NCBI GenBank assembly: GCA_963969365.1
Contig: OZ017753.1
Coordinates: 1,054,001-1,118,000, forward strand
Direction of reading: 5' to 3'
Length of the DNA stretch: 64,000 nucleotides
Source: Asterochloris sp. CNOR1
Taxonomy: Eukaryota; Chlorophyta; Trebouxiophyceae; Trebouxiales; Trebouxiaceae
Below, one piece after another: positions 22,501 to 34,400 of this stretch. Under the pieces are notes generated by a model, which worked only from the letters and a program-made list of their open reading frames with translations, had not been told where the DNA came from and searched no databases. How positions within the stretch are numbered: position 1 is the stretch's first letter; every line of letters starts with the position of its first letter. The translations under genes and the position numbers were made by a program.

Positions 22501-25500
22501 GTCGCAACTGCATGCTGGTTGCTTGATTCAGCTGCTTTGGTGCATGGGGGCCTGCTGCTGAATGCGCTGCTGCACACATGGCACAGGCCTTGCCAGCAGA
22601 CAGGCCGCAGCTGAGCTAAGGACTCTGGCGAAGCGCCCTCTACCTGCCCATGTTGAAGGTGGCTATGACAGCAGTGACCGCGGGAGCGACACTCGCACTG
22701 CTGGGGAGAAGGCAAAGTCTGCCCTCCCTGGGACCGCCGAGCACAGCGCCGGCCACGGCACAACTGGAACTGCCAGCAGCAGCATCCCTGAGCCCTACAA
22801 CACCCGCGACCGCTCTCGTGGGGAGGATGGCAGCAGCTACACTGCCAGGGATGAGCACAGCAATGTGGTGGGCACCCAGAGCCTGCAGGGCGGAGCCACA
22901 GACAACACTGGCAGGGGCTACCCAGGCAGCCATGGCACAGGCAGCCACGGGCACCACCATGGCGCCTCTGCAGCAGGCAAGCTGGTGGAGTTCTGCAGCC
23001 GGTCACAACTGGCCTGCTGCTCTTGCCAGGGCAGCAGCTGCCGAGAATGTATGATGAGCTGCTATCTGCCTTCTTGATGCCTCTGCTGGCCCTGTATCTC
23101 GCCGCAGCATTCGGGCATCTGAACCTGCAGCAATGCACTGCCAAGGGCTTCTTGAACATCAAAGTTGCTTTTCCTGCAGGCGCAGGCGTGGGAGCTGGCA
23201 TTGCAGGTTTGGAGCATGGCAGGCACCACACGCCCGGAACTCATGGTTCCCAGTCAGGTTATGAGGGCAGGCAGACAGGCTCTGGTACAGGTGAAAATGC
23301 CCTTTGTGTTGTGCATGCACATCTCCATTGCACATGCTGGCCTCTGGATGAATGCATTGTGTGCATTTGCCCGCAAAGTGCTGGGCCTGCAGCAGGTACC
23401 CTGTCAAAAGCAGACTGGGAATGCAACATCTCGACCTGTCACTTTGTTGCTGCAGGCAGTGGGTCAAACACCCCTGGAGAGTACGATGACAACAGGAGCA
23501 TAGGGGAGAGGGCAAAGGATGCCCTCCCCGGGACTGGCCGCAGCGGCAGCACCACTGGGCACAGCGCTGGCCAGGGGTACACCCAGGAGGGCAGGGGCCT
23601 GACTTCAGGCACAGGCCCAGGCAAGATCCCGCACTGCCTGGCACCATGCTGTGCAGCAGGCTGCTGCACTGTGTGGCTCTGATCCCCTGTTGCATCTGGA
23701 CATCTGCACCATTGCTGCTGGTGCAAAGTTGGCTTCCTCAGCCAGGCTGCTTGAAGAGTACCCACAGTGCTCAGACTGTTGCTTTAATTGGCTTTGACCT
23801 GCCTTGCCTGTGCCTGGTGCAGGCGGCTTTGGCAGCGACGGCACAGGCAGTGACAGCCGCACTACTGGCCAGCAGCTGAAGTTTGCCATCCCTGGGACTG
23901 CTGAGCACGGCACCAGCCGTGGCTCCTCAGCCTACAGTAGCGGCGGCACTGGGCACAGCAGTGGCCAGAGGTATGGCCAGGATGGCCTCACCTCAGGCAC
24001 AGGTGAGCTGAAGGTGCTTCGACCTTTGCTGAACACTTGCCCAGCAGCTGCTTTTACACCTCTCATAATTTGCTGAGAGCCGTCCAGCACACTAGCATGA
24101 CGCATTGGCTGCTGCCTGCAGGTGTCGGTCTGGGTTCTGCAGGGCATGGGCGCCATCACGACAGCCAGTCAGGATTGCAGACGGGTCCTGGCCAGGCTGA
24201 TAGGGCTGCAGGGTTCAGAAGCTCAGGTGGGCGCTGGAAAGGCTAGACCAGGGCTGGTTCGCTCAAGGGCCACAAGTTGTCTGGACTTGGCTTAGCACTA
24301 CCTCTTTGTTGCTTAGAAACAATATCTGAGTGGTAAGGAGTCCATGTCTTGCCCTTATCACCGCATGTAAAAAAAAAATTATCAGAGCTGCACTTCACGC
24401 ATTGATCATGGTGCCTGCCCTTCTGTGCTTGACCTTATGGTGTTTGTCTGCAACGGTGGCTGCCTCATCCTGCCCAGTGCCAAACAGCAGCCACACCCTG
24501 TGCAGGCTCTGGTGGGGAATACAACAAAATTGAGGGGCGCAGCGATGACTCCCCCTACACTGGCACAGGATCCAGCAGCGTCAGATCAGGTGGGCAGCTT
24601 GCACTTGAAGAGCTGTGGTGTGCAGAATGGCTTGCTGCTGATTCTGCCCCCCAAGCACCCAGTGCTGGCGCCTGACAACGCGGGCCCCATCAACGCGCAG
24701 CTTGGGCATGCTTGCTGGCTGGGTTGGATTTGTGTTAGCTTTGTGGCTGCAGGGTAGTGGCCCTTGCATGGCATGCCTTGCTCCTGTGGCATGCCAGAAG
24801 CGTCAGGGCTGGTTAAATGCAGCACACTCAGCAGGCAGGGATTTGCTGGAATCCCTATGATATCTGTTGTTTATTGCAGGCCTGTCTGGAGCCCAGCATG
24901 AAGGCACGAGCACTGAGGGCATGACCACCTTCCAGAAGATCAAGTCAGTCATCCCAGGGACTGCCGAGCATAAGGAGACCCATGACCAGACTGGTTCCCA
25001 GTATGGAACAGATGATGCCCGCTACGGCCAGGAGCCCCACAACCAGGGGCAGAACATTGGGCACCATCATGGATCGTCAACGTCAGGCATGGCTGAGCAC
25101 GACCGCAGGAGCCCAATGCATGGTGGCGGCAGTTACGAGACGGGCACAGGTGAACAAAGTCTCGGTACGAGGTTTTCAAGGGGGGGGCGGGCGGGTTTTA
25201 CGGGTGATCCAATCCAATCTTGAACAGTCAGGAGTTTGTACTTGTGGAGTGGTGTGGCAATCCTGCCTTCCTCTGCAGGCACCTGCACCTTTCAGCTGAG
25301 AACTTGATGTTGCACTGTTTCTCAGCTCTCCTCCTGACAGCACCTCAACTGGCTGCAGGTGGAGGCCTGAGCAGTGGGGAGCACGGCAGGCACCACCACA
25401 GCACCTCTGCTGCAGGCAAGCATGTTGCAAGCTGTCTGGTCACAGTCATTGTGTTTGTGGCAGGTCTGTGAGCAGCGGCTTCTGCCGAGGGCCTGCCCTG

Positions 25501-28500
25501 GGTCGGACCTTCTGGCCTGCTGCAGCAAACTTGTGCATAGCTTGATTTGTTCATCTGAGTCTGCACCAGCAGAGCATCAAAGCTCTGGCACAGGCAAGAC
25601 TCACCTATGTGCCAAAGCTGATGCTGACATCCCTGGCCCCTGCAGGTGCTGGCGCAGGTGCTGGTGCAGCGGTTGCAGGCCTGGGGCATGGCAGGCACCA
25701 TGGCGGCCAGGACTCCAAGGCTGGCTATGACAGCAGGCACACAGGCACAGGTGCGTAGATGCTGACTCTGCACTGCATGCACGGCTGTGCTGCTGTGAAC
25801 ACTGACATTGTGGACCTTGACTCAGCAACCACCTGGCCTGCACAGCAGAGCTGCCTCAATACACGATGCAATCATTGATGATCCTATCATCTTGATTGCA
25901 GGCAGCACTGGTGGCTACGGTGACGACAGGCCCTTGGGGGAGAAGGCAAAGGATGCCCTCCCCGGAAGTGGGCGTGGCGGCAGCACCACCGGCTACAGCA
26001 GCGGCCAGGGGTACGGCCAGGAGGGCACTGGTGGCTACAGTGACGACAGGACCTTGGGGGAGAAGGCAAAGGATGCCCTCCCAGGAACTGGGCGTGGCGG
26101 CAGCACCACTGGGCACAGCAGTGGCCACGGGCACAGCCGGGAGGGCAGCATGACCTCAGGCACAGGCAAGGGCATGCCCCTCCTGGCACCTACTCTCCAG
26201 TTTTGTGTTGGGTACTCAGATGCCGCCATTTGCATCAGCAAGCTGTGGGGAGCTGTTCCCAGGCAGGGTGCAGCTGACTGTGGCTGGCATACCTCCAATG
26301 CTTGTCCCATTTGTGTTGTACTGAGCTTCAGCCTGGCCAAGTGCCAGGTCTGCAGCACTGGCCTGCTAAATCGAGAAGTAGACAAGCCCATGCTCAACAC
26401 CTCAACACCTGGACTGCAGGGAGTGCTGGGGGTTATGGTGACGACAGGACCCTGGGGGAGAAGGTTAAGGATGCCCTGCCCGGGACTGGGCAAAGCAGCA
26501 GCCGCACCAGTGGCCAAGGATACAATCAGGAGGGCCAGGGTGTGACCTCAGGCACAGGCAAGTCTTTCTATGTTGCAGGGCGTTGGTGACTGCCATAACA
26601 CGCTGTTCAATCATGGGAAGCTGCGCCTGCATGACTTTGCCCCTGCCTCTGGGCCGGGCGCAGCAGACTGTGGTGGAGTGGTCATCGAATGTGTGGTCCA
26701 GCTCCATGCATCAACCTCCTCTGTCCCTGACGCTGTAGGTGGCTATGGCAGCAGCGGCTCCGGCAGCGACGGGAGGACCACCGGCGAGCAGCTGAAGTCT
26801 GCCATCCCTGGCACGGCTGAGCATGACAGCAGCCGCACAGGCTACGGCAGCAGCCAGGGGCGTGGCGCAGGCCAGGGGTACGAGAGCCGCTCTGCACTGC
26901 CTGGCTCCGACGAGCGGAGCACCGGCCAGGGCAGCTATGGCAGCTCAGGCCACACCTCCCCCACAGGCTACGGGGGCATGAGCAGCGAGCGCACAGGCTA
27001 CGGGGGCACTGGCAGCGAGCGCAGAACCACAGGGGAGAAGTTGCAGGCGGCCATTCCCGGCACAGCTGAGCATGACAGGAGCCGCGCAGCAGGCCTTGGT
27101 GGCAGCCCAGACTACAGCGGCAGCCCGGGGTACAGCAGCAGCCAGGGCTACAGCGGCTCAGGCTATGGTGCTGGCTCGGGGGCTGAGGGCCAGCAGGGCA
27201 GCGGCCTCACTGGCCGCCATGGGCACCACAGCCACGGCCACAGTGGCGGCCAGGGGCAGGAGTATGACACCAGATCCATGCAGCCCAGCTCCACTCACGG
27301 TCACGGTGGCTATGGTGGCAGCCAGGGCACAGGAAGCGACAGGCACCAGCATGGCGCCTCAGCAGCAGGCAAGCCTGTGGCTGCTGCACATGCTCATTGT
27401 TGCTGGCATTGTCAGGGAGGCAGCGCTGTCTGCTGCATGCCTGTGCTGGCTTCACTGCGCTTCTGCTGCCCAGATCTGCACGCTGACCTTTTTGTACCCT
27501 GCAGGTGCTGGTGCCGGCGCAGGTGCAGGCATTGGCGCTGTGGAGCATGGCAGGCACCATGGCGGCCAGGACTCCCAGGCTGGCTATGACACCAGGCACA
27601 CCAGCGCAGGTACCGCAGTCTGACTCCTTGTCGCATGCAAAGTCGCTGCTGCGTGCTGGTCTGGGGACATAGGTGTTGTGGACTTCTGCCTGGACAGGGG
27701 CTTGCTCTGCAGCCGCAGTGTTGTGTGGCTTTGATGCCGCCCTGTGCCCTGAGGGAAGCTGCACCTTTGTGCCACTTGCTTCTGCTCTGTTAGCCCCAAC
27801 ACAGCTCATGATGGCCTCAGCAACCTTTGGGCAGATGTTTTGTGGTGTTGAAAAGCTTATGCTTTGCTGGTCTGCTCTGCAGGTGGAGAGCATGGCAGGC
27901 ATCACCACAGCCCTGGTGGCTACGATTCCCAGTCAAGCTACGACGGCAGGCACTCTGGGTCCGGCACAGGTGGGGATGAGCCCTGGCTGTCATGCACGGC
28001 TGCGTTTTGTGCAGCATGCTGAACATTGCAGCTTGTGCATTGCAAGTCCCCAGACTTCTGAGCAGCATGCAGGACTTGTAATTGGTGCTGCAGGTGTGTC
28101 AGCAGGCCAGCAGTACGAACAAGGCAGGCAGACAGGCTCTGGCACAGGTGGGGCGCCGATCTTTCTGAGAGGCCTTGCTGCACCTCTGGATGCTGCAGCC
28201 TTGCTGAAGCAGCTCACTGTGGTTTGGAGCGTTGGCTGGCAGCTCAGAGCAGCAGCCTGCGGGGCCTTCTAGCATGCAGGGAGACTGTTGGCCAAACTGC
28301 AGGACTCATCAGTGTTGCTGGCTAGGTCTGCAGGCATGCTGGGCAGTGTGGCCAGAGATCCAGTCGATTTTATACATGCTGCAGGCCAGCAGTATGATGA
28401 GACCAGTGGCAGGGCGCAACCCACACTTGGGGAGAAGATCAAGTCAGTCATCCCGGGCACAGATGCCCACCGTGCCAAGCAGGAGAACTCTGGCTACGGT

Positions 28501-30899
28501 GAGCGTTTGACCGCATGGGGTGTTGACTTGGAGGGCAGGAGGCGGAGTGCTGGTGGTCAGCTCTTGTGCTGCAGTAATGAGTGGGCAGGCACAGAGTGTC
28601 CCCAGCTGCATGAATGCTTCCACCGCATCACACTTCCCCCTCTATCCATCCCGGCTCTGCTGCAAGCTATTGCCACTGGACCATCATGGAACGGTGCCTG
28701 TTTACACTTGACAAGGGTCAGGGTCCTTGCACCTTTTTGCCTGAGGCTGCCTGCCTGCTGCCCACAACATGCATGTGCAGCTCCTCAAGTCTGATATGGC
28801 GTCAGAGACTGCTCACTTCACATCCTGCAGCTCTGGCGCAGGAAACCCACAAATGTTCTGCACTGAGCGGGCATGCATCTTCAGGGTCTGAGGACAGGTC
28901 AGGCAACAAGAGCCAGCAGTCTGAGCCAGGGTACCAGGGCTATGGCAGCCGCGAGGGCACAGGCCCCAGCACCCTGGGCGGCGTCTCCAGGTCCCCAGAC
29001 GTGGCCCACACCCAGGGTGGAGGCTATGACAGCATCAGCCGCCAGGGGTTGCAGGGGCACCAGGCTGGCTCAGGGTATGGTGCTGGCAGCCAGCAGGGCC
29101 CAGGCATCAGCGGCCACCATGGGCCCCACAGCCATGGCCACAGCGGCTCAGGCTATGGTGATAGCTCAGGGACTGAGGGCCAGCAGGGCAGTGGCCTGAG
29201 TGGCCACCATGGGCACCACAGCCATGGCCACACCGGCTCAGGCTATGGTGCTGGCTCAGGGATTGACGGCCAGCAGGGCCGCAGCTCAGGCTATGGTGCT
29301 GGGTCAGGGACTGAGGGCCAGCAGGGCAGCGGCCTGACTGGCCACCATGGGCACCACGGCCATGGCCACAGCGGCTCAGGCCATGGTGCTGGCTCAGGAG
29401 TTGACGGCCAGCAAGGCCGCAGCTCAGGCTATGGTACTGGCTTGGGGACTGAGGGCCAGCAGGGCAGCGGCCTGACTGGCCACCACGGGCACCATGGGCA
29501 TGGCCACACCGGCTCAGGCTACGGTGCTGGGTCAGGGACTGAGGGCCAGCAGGGCCGCGGCTATGGTGCTGGCTCAGGGACTGAGGCCCAGCAGGGCAGC
29601 GGCCTGACTGGCGACCGCGCCCAGGGTCAGGACTTCAGCTACGTCCAGCCAGTGGAACGCCCGCATGGCGAGGGTGTCTCTGACCACCACATCCTGCCTG
29701 GTGGCAGCCACACCCCTGGCCACCACTCAGGCCACCACCCAGGCCAGCACCATGATGGCGCCCTGCAGGGCCAGGGAGGCCAGTACCCCCAGGGCGGCAG
29801 GGGCATGATCGGCGGTGGCCCCGAGCAGGGCGGCCAGTACCAGCAGCAGCAGCAGCAGCGGCTGGGTGGCGGCATGCCCGGCATGCCTGGCATGCACCAG
29901 GGGCAGCAGGGTTCCGGCGTGGGCCAGGGGGTGGCACCCCCGGGGCAGCAGCACCTGGGCCGGGGCATGCCTGGCCTGCCCGGCATGCAGGGGGCCCAGC
30001 AGGGCTCAGACCGCATGGGCCAGGGCGTCGTTGGGCAGCGCGGCAGCAGCGCCAGCAGCTACCACCAGCCTCAGCAGCAGCAGGGCATTGTCAGCACGCC
30101 CAGCCAGCAGGTGAGCCATGGCTGCCAGCATTGGCGCCACAGCTGTTGCTGTCCCTGCCCCTGTGCCCTGCAATCCATTTTGGCCTGAACTGTAGAGGGG
30201 GCCCTGTCAAGCTGCAGCAGTCCCTGTCCCCTTTGGCTGTCCTCCACCTGCACTGAGGAAGGAGGCTGAGCAGCGCTGAGCAACCCAAATGCCTGACACA
30301 TCCTTGCCATCGGATTGCAGATGGCACCTTCCAACGTCGGTACAACCGGCGATGAGGGAGGCTTCAACTGGGGCACTGGGTTTGGCAGTGGCTTTGGCAT
30401 GCCCCGCACTGGGGGCAGCAGTGGCAGGGTGAGCCTTTCCTTTGCCCTGATCTTCATTGCACGGCTTTCCGTGCATGAAAATCACGCCCCACCCTTGGCC
30501 AGCGTATACGGCGTTCAGACAGTGTTAGCTGCAAGCTTCTGTGTGTGGGCATCCCACATTGCAGTCAGCCTGCCCAGCATGAAGGGGCATGTCCTTGTGA
30601 CGACTCGCTCTGGGCCAGTACTGCTGATGCTGGGGCAGAAGACATTCAGCGCCCCTGGCCAAGGCCACATATCGTATCTTGGGCTGGCTGTGCTGATGCT
30701 GTCTCCACTGCAAGGGGAGACCAAAAGCATAGATGACCAGGCCCTTCGTGCTGACACAGTCTGCTGTGTACAGGGAGAGTCCAGCATTGCCGACCAGGCA
30801 CATCATGCTGCCTTCGGCGGCACTGCAGCCCGCCCCCAAGACGGAGTAGCCAGCATCAAGAAGAACCTGGAGAACATGCGCCTGGGCTCACGCAACTAG
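16501..30899 (+). CDS. C2-domain protein with a long dehydrin-K-like, Gly/Ser/His-rich repeat region
   Basis: 33 exons, about 2,167 aa. The start ATG at 16501 opens the C2 domain: exons 16501-16596 (KLVIENIGAFDLPSHK), 17110-17247 (SYVYFEVGTANKST... ASPFWSDTVTFDD), 17716-17772 (VAVYNHAALLPDHFVGGVE), 18020-18122. The repeat exons follow: 18455-18691, 19034-19198, 19406-19501, 19691-19840, 20018-20182, 20464-20613, 20953-21444, 21648-21749, 21959-22108, 22319-22474, 22659-22976, 23180-23290, 23456-23620, 23823-24002, 24122-24226, 24506-24589, 24880-25149, 25359-25415, 25646-25750, 25902-26165, 26420-26557, 26739-27368, 27505-27609, 27883-27969, 28094-28147, 28385-28498, 28885-30110, 30321-30428, 30774-30899. 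Fourteen segments fit GE[KR]xKxA[LI]PG[TS], close to the KIKEKLPG end of the dehydrin K-segment. C2 folds bind membranes, often through Ca2+. A membrane-linked, desiccation/freezing-type hydrophilin is an inference. The protein is low complexity, so only the C2 call is homology-grade. Confidence 0.85.
17955..17979. repeat. Two adjacent 12-bp perfect palindromes
   Basis: CATGGTACCATG, its own reverse complement, occurs at 17955-17966 and 17968-17979 with one base between. It lies about 40 bp before the acceptor of the exon at 18020 and could fold over the branch-point region. Function unknown. Confidence 0.8.
19034..28498 (+). repeat. Exon-cassette repeat array (modules C, D and B)
   Basis: Three exon types recur. 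Module C carries NVVGTQSLQGGA, DNTGRGYPGS and HHHGASAAG (19034, 20953, 22659; partial at 20464, 24880, 25359, 26739). Module D has a GAGAGAGIG stretch and EHGRHHTPGT (19406, 21648, 23180, 25646, 27505; short forms 24122, 27883). Module B carries the K-like segment then GQGYxQEGRGLTSGTG (19691, 21959, 22319, 23456, 26420; doubled inside the exon at 25902; variant at 23823). The order C-D-B repeats clearly at 19.0-19.8 kb, 21.0-22.1 kb, 22.7-23.6 kb and, with a shortened C, at 25.4-26.2 kb. Every exon here is a multiple of three flanked by phase-1 introns, so copies can be added or lost without shifting frame. Confidence 0.88.
28885..30110 (+). repeat. Long exon with internal His/Gly minisatellite
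   Basis: This is the largest exon of the gene (1,226 bp). About 29091-29620 encodes four to five tandem units of the type GSGLTGHHGHHGHGHSGSG followed by YGAGSGTEGQQ, in about 90- and 138-bp periods. Then come a His-rich stretch (SHTPGHHSGHHPGQHH), a short Gln run (QQQQQQ near 29839) and a Met/Gly/Pro segment (GGGMPGMPGMHQGQQ). Runs of HH and HGH could bind metal ions, as in some dehydrins; that is only an inference. Confidence 0.85.
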
Positions 30900-31490
30900 T
30901 ATGGAAACACCTCATCCCCAAGGTGGGTCCGCTCAGCAGATCTGCTGCTCCCACTCTGGAAGTGCAGACCCTCACATGTTTACTGCCTCTGCCTTGCTGC
31001 TGACTGCGCCATTGATTCGTGACCCTGACTCTGCTTGTAGAGTGATCAAGCCTCTGACAAAACTCCATGTGCTGCAGGTCTCAGGACTTCTAGCTCCCAA
31101 GAAGTGGACCCACAAGACTCCAATCTCGCTCTCACTCACCTTTTTTGCTTAGATACCTCAGCTGTGTGCTATGTTGCTGTGAATGTTCAAGACATGAGCC
31201 TGACTTTTGCTTACTTCCTTTTGCATTGTTTGTGTTGATAGTTTGGTGCTCATCACAAAAAACTTCAAGGTGACCATAGACATCAAATGGGGAGGGGCAT
31301 CATGAGTGCCACCTTGAGGACGTTTGGTGGGACAGCTGCAATGTGCAAAATTGAACCTGACATCATGGCAGGACGCCAGGCAGGCTGTCCTCTGCTTGGG
31401 TACGTAGGGAACAATGAAGGCTTACTTGGAGCACAGCATAGTGCGATGTGGCACACTGCCAGCCCATGTCAGTTTGTATAAAGCCAGGAA
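30900..31490. other. Intergenic region between convergent genes
   Basis: This separates the stop codons of the C2/dehydrin-like gene (+) and the WW/GYF gene (-). It is more AT-rich than its surroundings, especially 31130-31290, consistent with 3' UTRs. No exon or repeat was recognised. Confidence 0.5.
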
Positions 31491-34400
31491 TCAGCCTGCA
31501 GCATGAGTCAGTGCCTCAGCTGTTGAGCACACACAATGCCCTTGTGCCGGGAAAGTCTTGCCCCTCACCTGCTTCCTCATCTTCTGCTTGACAGCATCAT
31601 GGCGTGCTTTGAGTTCCCGCCAGTTCTTGGGTGGGCGCTTGGGCTGCTGAGCCGCGGCGCTTCTCTGCAAATCAGCAGCATATGCAGCTTGTTGTTGACT
31701 TGGAGTCAGCTCAAGCAGTACAATTGCGGCCGTCCTCAAAAGTGGCAAGCAGAGCCTGATCCAGAGCAGCAAAGACAGAGCTGAGTGCCTCCAGCCTCAC
31801 AGTCAGATTTTAGTCTGCAAAATGTACGCTGGTGCCATGCTCAACAGTGAGTGGGGCACTGCCCAGCTGAGCTCAGACTGCACACAAAAACCTGTCAAGA
31901 GCAAGAGATCTCACATCCTCCAGATATTTGCGGTACTCTGCTGGATTCATCCACTGAGAGATCTCGTGGTCATGCTCTGCCTCGTCTACCAGAGGAAGCT
32001 CATCGTCAGGCCCGATGTTCTCAGGGGCAGCCCCTGCCGTCACCCTGCTGCGCAGCCGGCTGTGCAGTGCAGTCACCTGCAGCAGGTCCAAGAGTCAGGG
32101 CCGGGCCTGCCTGCTGATTACTGAGGTTTCAGCACAGCCGCTGGAAGTGCCCGGCTGCACAGGCAGCTATGCAGCTACCTGTGCAGTGCAGTGACGTGCA
32201 GCGCATTGCGGAGGGGCTGGGCTGAACCCGCACTGCTTATCAGATTTTGTGGCAGAGTCCCTGGCAGGGGGTGTGGCTGAATGCGCATTGCAATGACCTG
32301 CAATTCTCTGCTCTGGTACCCTGACAAGCTTTCAGGGGCAGCCCTGACACCTGCTGCACAGCACAGTAAAGCGCAGTGACCTGCACGATTGCTGAAAGGC
32401 AGGGCTCAACCACTTGGCAACTATGTTGCACAACTCCTTTGGAGAACTCCAGCAGGGCTGTGCAGGGGGCTTGTCAGGCAGACAGGATGCTGCTGACACC
32501 ATGGACGCACTTCAGCTTCACCCCGGGTGTCCTCTGCGTGCTGAGGAGATAAGTCTGCCAGGTACACCCGGCGTGCACCTGCATCCTGCCTGCCCATCCG
32601 CACATGACAGCTGCTGAGCGGCACTCAGCTTGCTCACGGACAGGCATGCACATGTCACCAGAGATGCAGCCACACTGTGCTTGCTAATCACTACAGGGCC
32701 CAGCTGCTCACCTGATACTCAAAGGTCCCGTCCGCATTTCGCTTCCTCTTCATGGAGGGAGCAGCCTCAAAGGAGAATTCCAGCACATCCTGCAGAAGCG
32801 GGTGACGCCTATAAATGCACTTGTGCAGACCACAATCTATGCTGCCTCCGGTGCCTCTTTTGAGCAGCTTGAACAATATTGTTCATTTTGTCACTGCACA
32901 GGTTAACAGCAGCTGCATGTTGATTTCAGAGACTGGCTATGGGGCTTCTGCCAGCAAGCAGCAGTGAATTCTGGTTAGTAGGCCTAGCTGGCCCTCTGCT
33001 TCACATACAGAGTGCAGGACAAGTGGAGGTAAGCAACATTTATATGCGTCGGTGTAGAGGAACCGCTTGTCACAAACCTCTGCCTGCCCTCTGCTGCAGG
33101 CACCTCACCATCTGCACTGTTACCTGTCGGCTGCTCCTGGGTGCCTGCCTGCTCATCTGACAGAGGGCAGCCCAGCCAGCACAGCAGCCAGCAGCCTGAC
33201 AATGCGGCAACTGTGGCTGCCACAGGCACACAGCCTGCGTGCAGGCAACAGAACTGCACCATCTGGCTTGTCACCTGCAAGTGACTGCTGGCCTCCTCTG
33301 CTTGCCTGCTGAGCAGCAGCAAGCGTCTGGCCAGCTGCGTGTTGGTGCCGGCAAACGCCATACCCCAGCACACACAGCCTCACCTCAAGTGACTTGCCCG
33401 CCTCCCCGGCCTGCCTGCTCAGCTGCACCAGTTCATCGTCCTCTGGCAGCCCTGCCAGCACCGCAGCTGCATACTTGTTCGTGCTGCTGGTGGCCTGTGC
33501 CTGCTGGGCCTCAAAGGCGGGCGCAGGGGGAGCCGCCAGGCCCAGTCCGCCCTGGACAGCAGCAGCCACAGCGCGCTGTCAGGCGTCTGGGAGGCTGTGA
33601 CAGCAGCAGCCACAACAGGCTTTCAGGCATCTGGGAGGCTGTGTCACACCCCGACTCATCGGACAGCGTGGCCAGCTATCAATGGCCATTGAGTCTGCAA
33701 GATCACTTGGTGGTTGCCGCCAGCAACTGCCAGCCCAGGCTGGCACTGCCAGAGCCAGCCTGGGCTGGCAGCTGGTGCCTCGTGCCGAGCTCAGCTCGCC
33801 ACTTGATGCTGCTGTGACTTCTCTCAACGCCCGTCGCCCGACCCGGACAGCGAGACAATGCTCAGATTGAGTCTCACCGGGTAGCGCTGCTGCTGCTGCT
33901 CCTGGCGCCAGGCCTCCAGGAGCTGCCCGTCCCCCAGCACCTTGGCTAAGTCTAGGCTGGACACAGGGTGCCCACTCTGGTCGACGAACCAGACTGGCAT
34001 GTTCATGGGCAGGTAGGCGCGCCAGCCGCTGAGCTGCTGTTTGGTGAAGGGGCCCTGGCTGGTGCCGCTGCCGTCCTGGTAGTACCACCCAGGGTCCAGC
34101 TGGGGCTGCTCGTGCAACACCTGCAGGCAGCCTTGGCACCTCACGGAGCCCAGAGCTCTTAGCGACCGGAAGGACATGTGTAAAGCGCTTGAACTGACAG
34201 CTAACCTGCAGACTGAACTGGATCACCTGCAAAGACTTCCGAATCTGCTGCCATACCAAGGTGCCATCCAGGCAGCATGCCTGTGCAGCATCTGCAGGTC
34301 AGTGCACTGTCTCCCCCAGCAACTTACAATGAACAATCAAACAAAACAAAGAATTGAAGCACCTCACAGGTGGGGCTCATCTAGAGCCAGCACAGCAGTC

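Noticed and set aside
19034-28498. Regularly spaced repeats resembling an array such as CRISPR or a satellite
   Set aside because: The repeated units are coding exons of different lengths with splice sites and unique introns between them, not short identical repeats with spacers.
29836-29862. CAG run as a trinucleotide expansion
   Set aside because: It is only about six or seven codons long and lies within a generally Gln/Gly-rich exon; nothing marks it as unstable.
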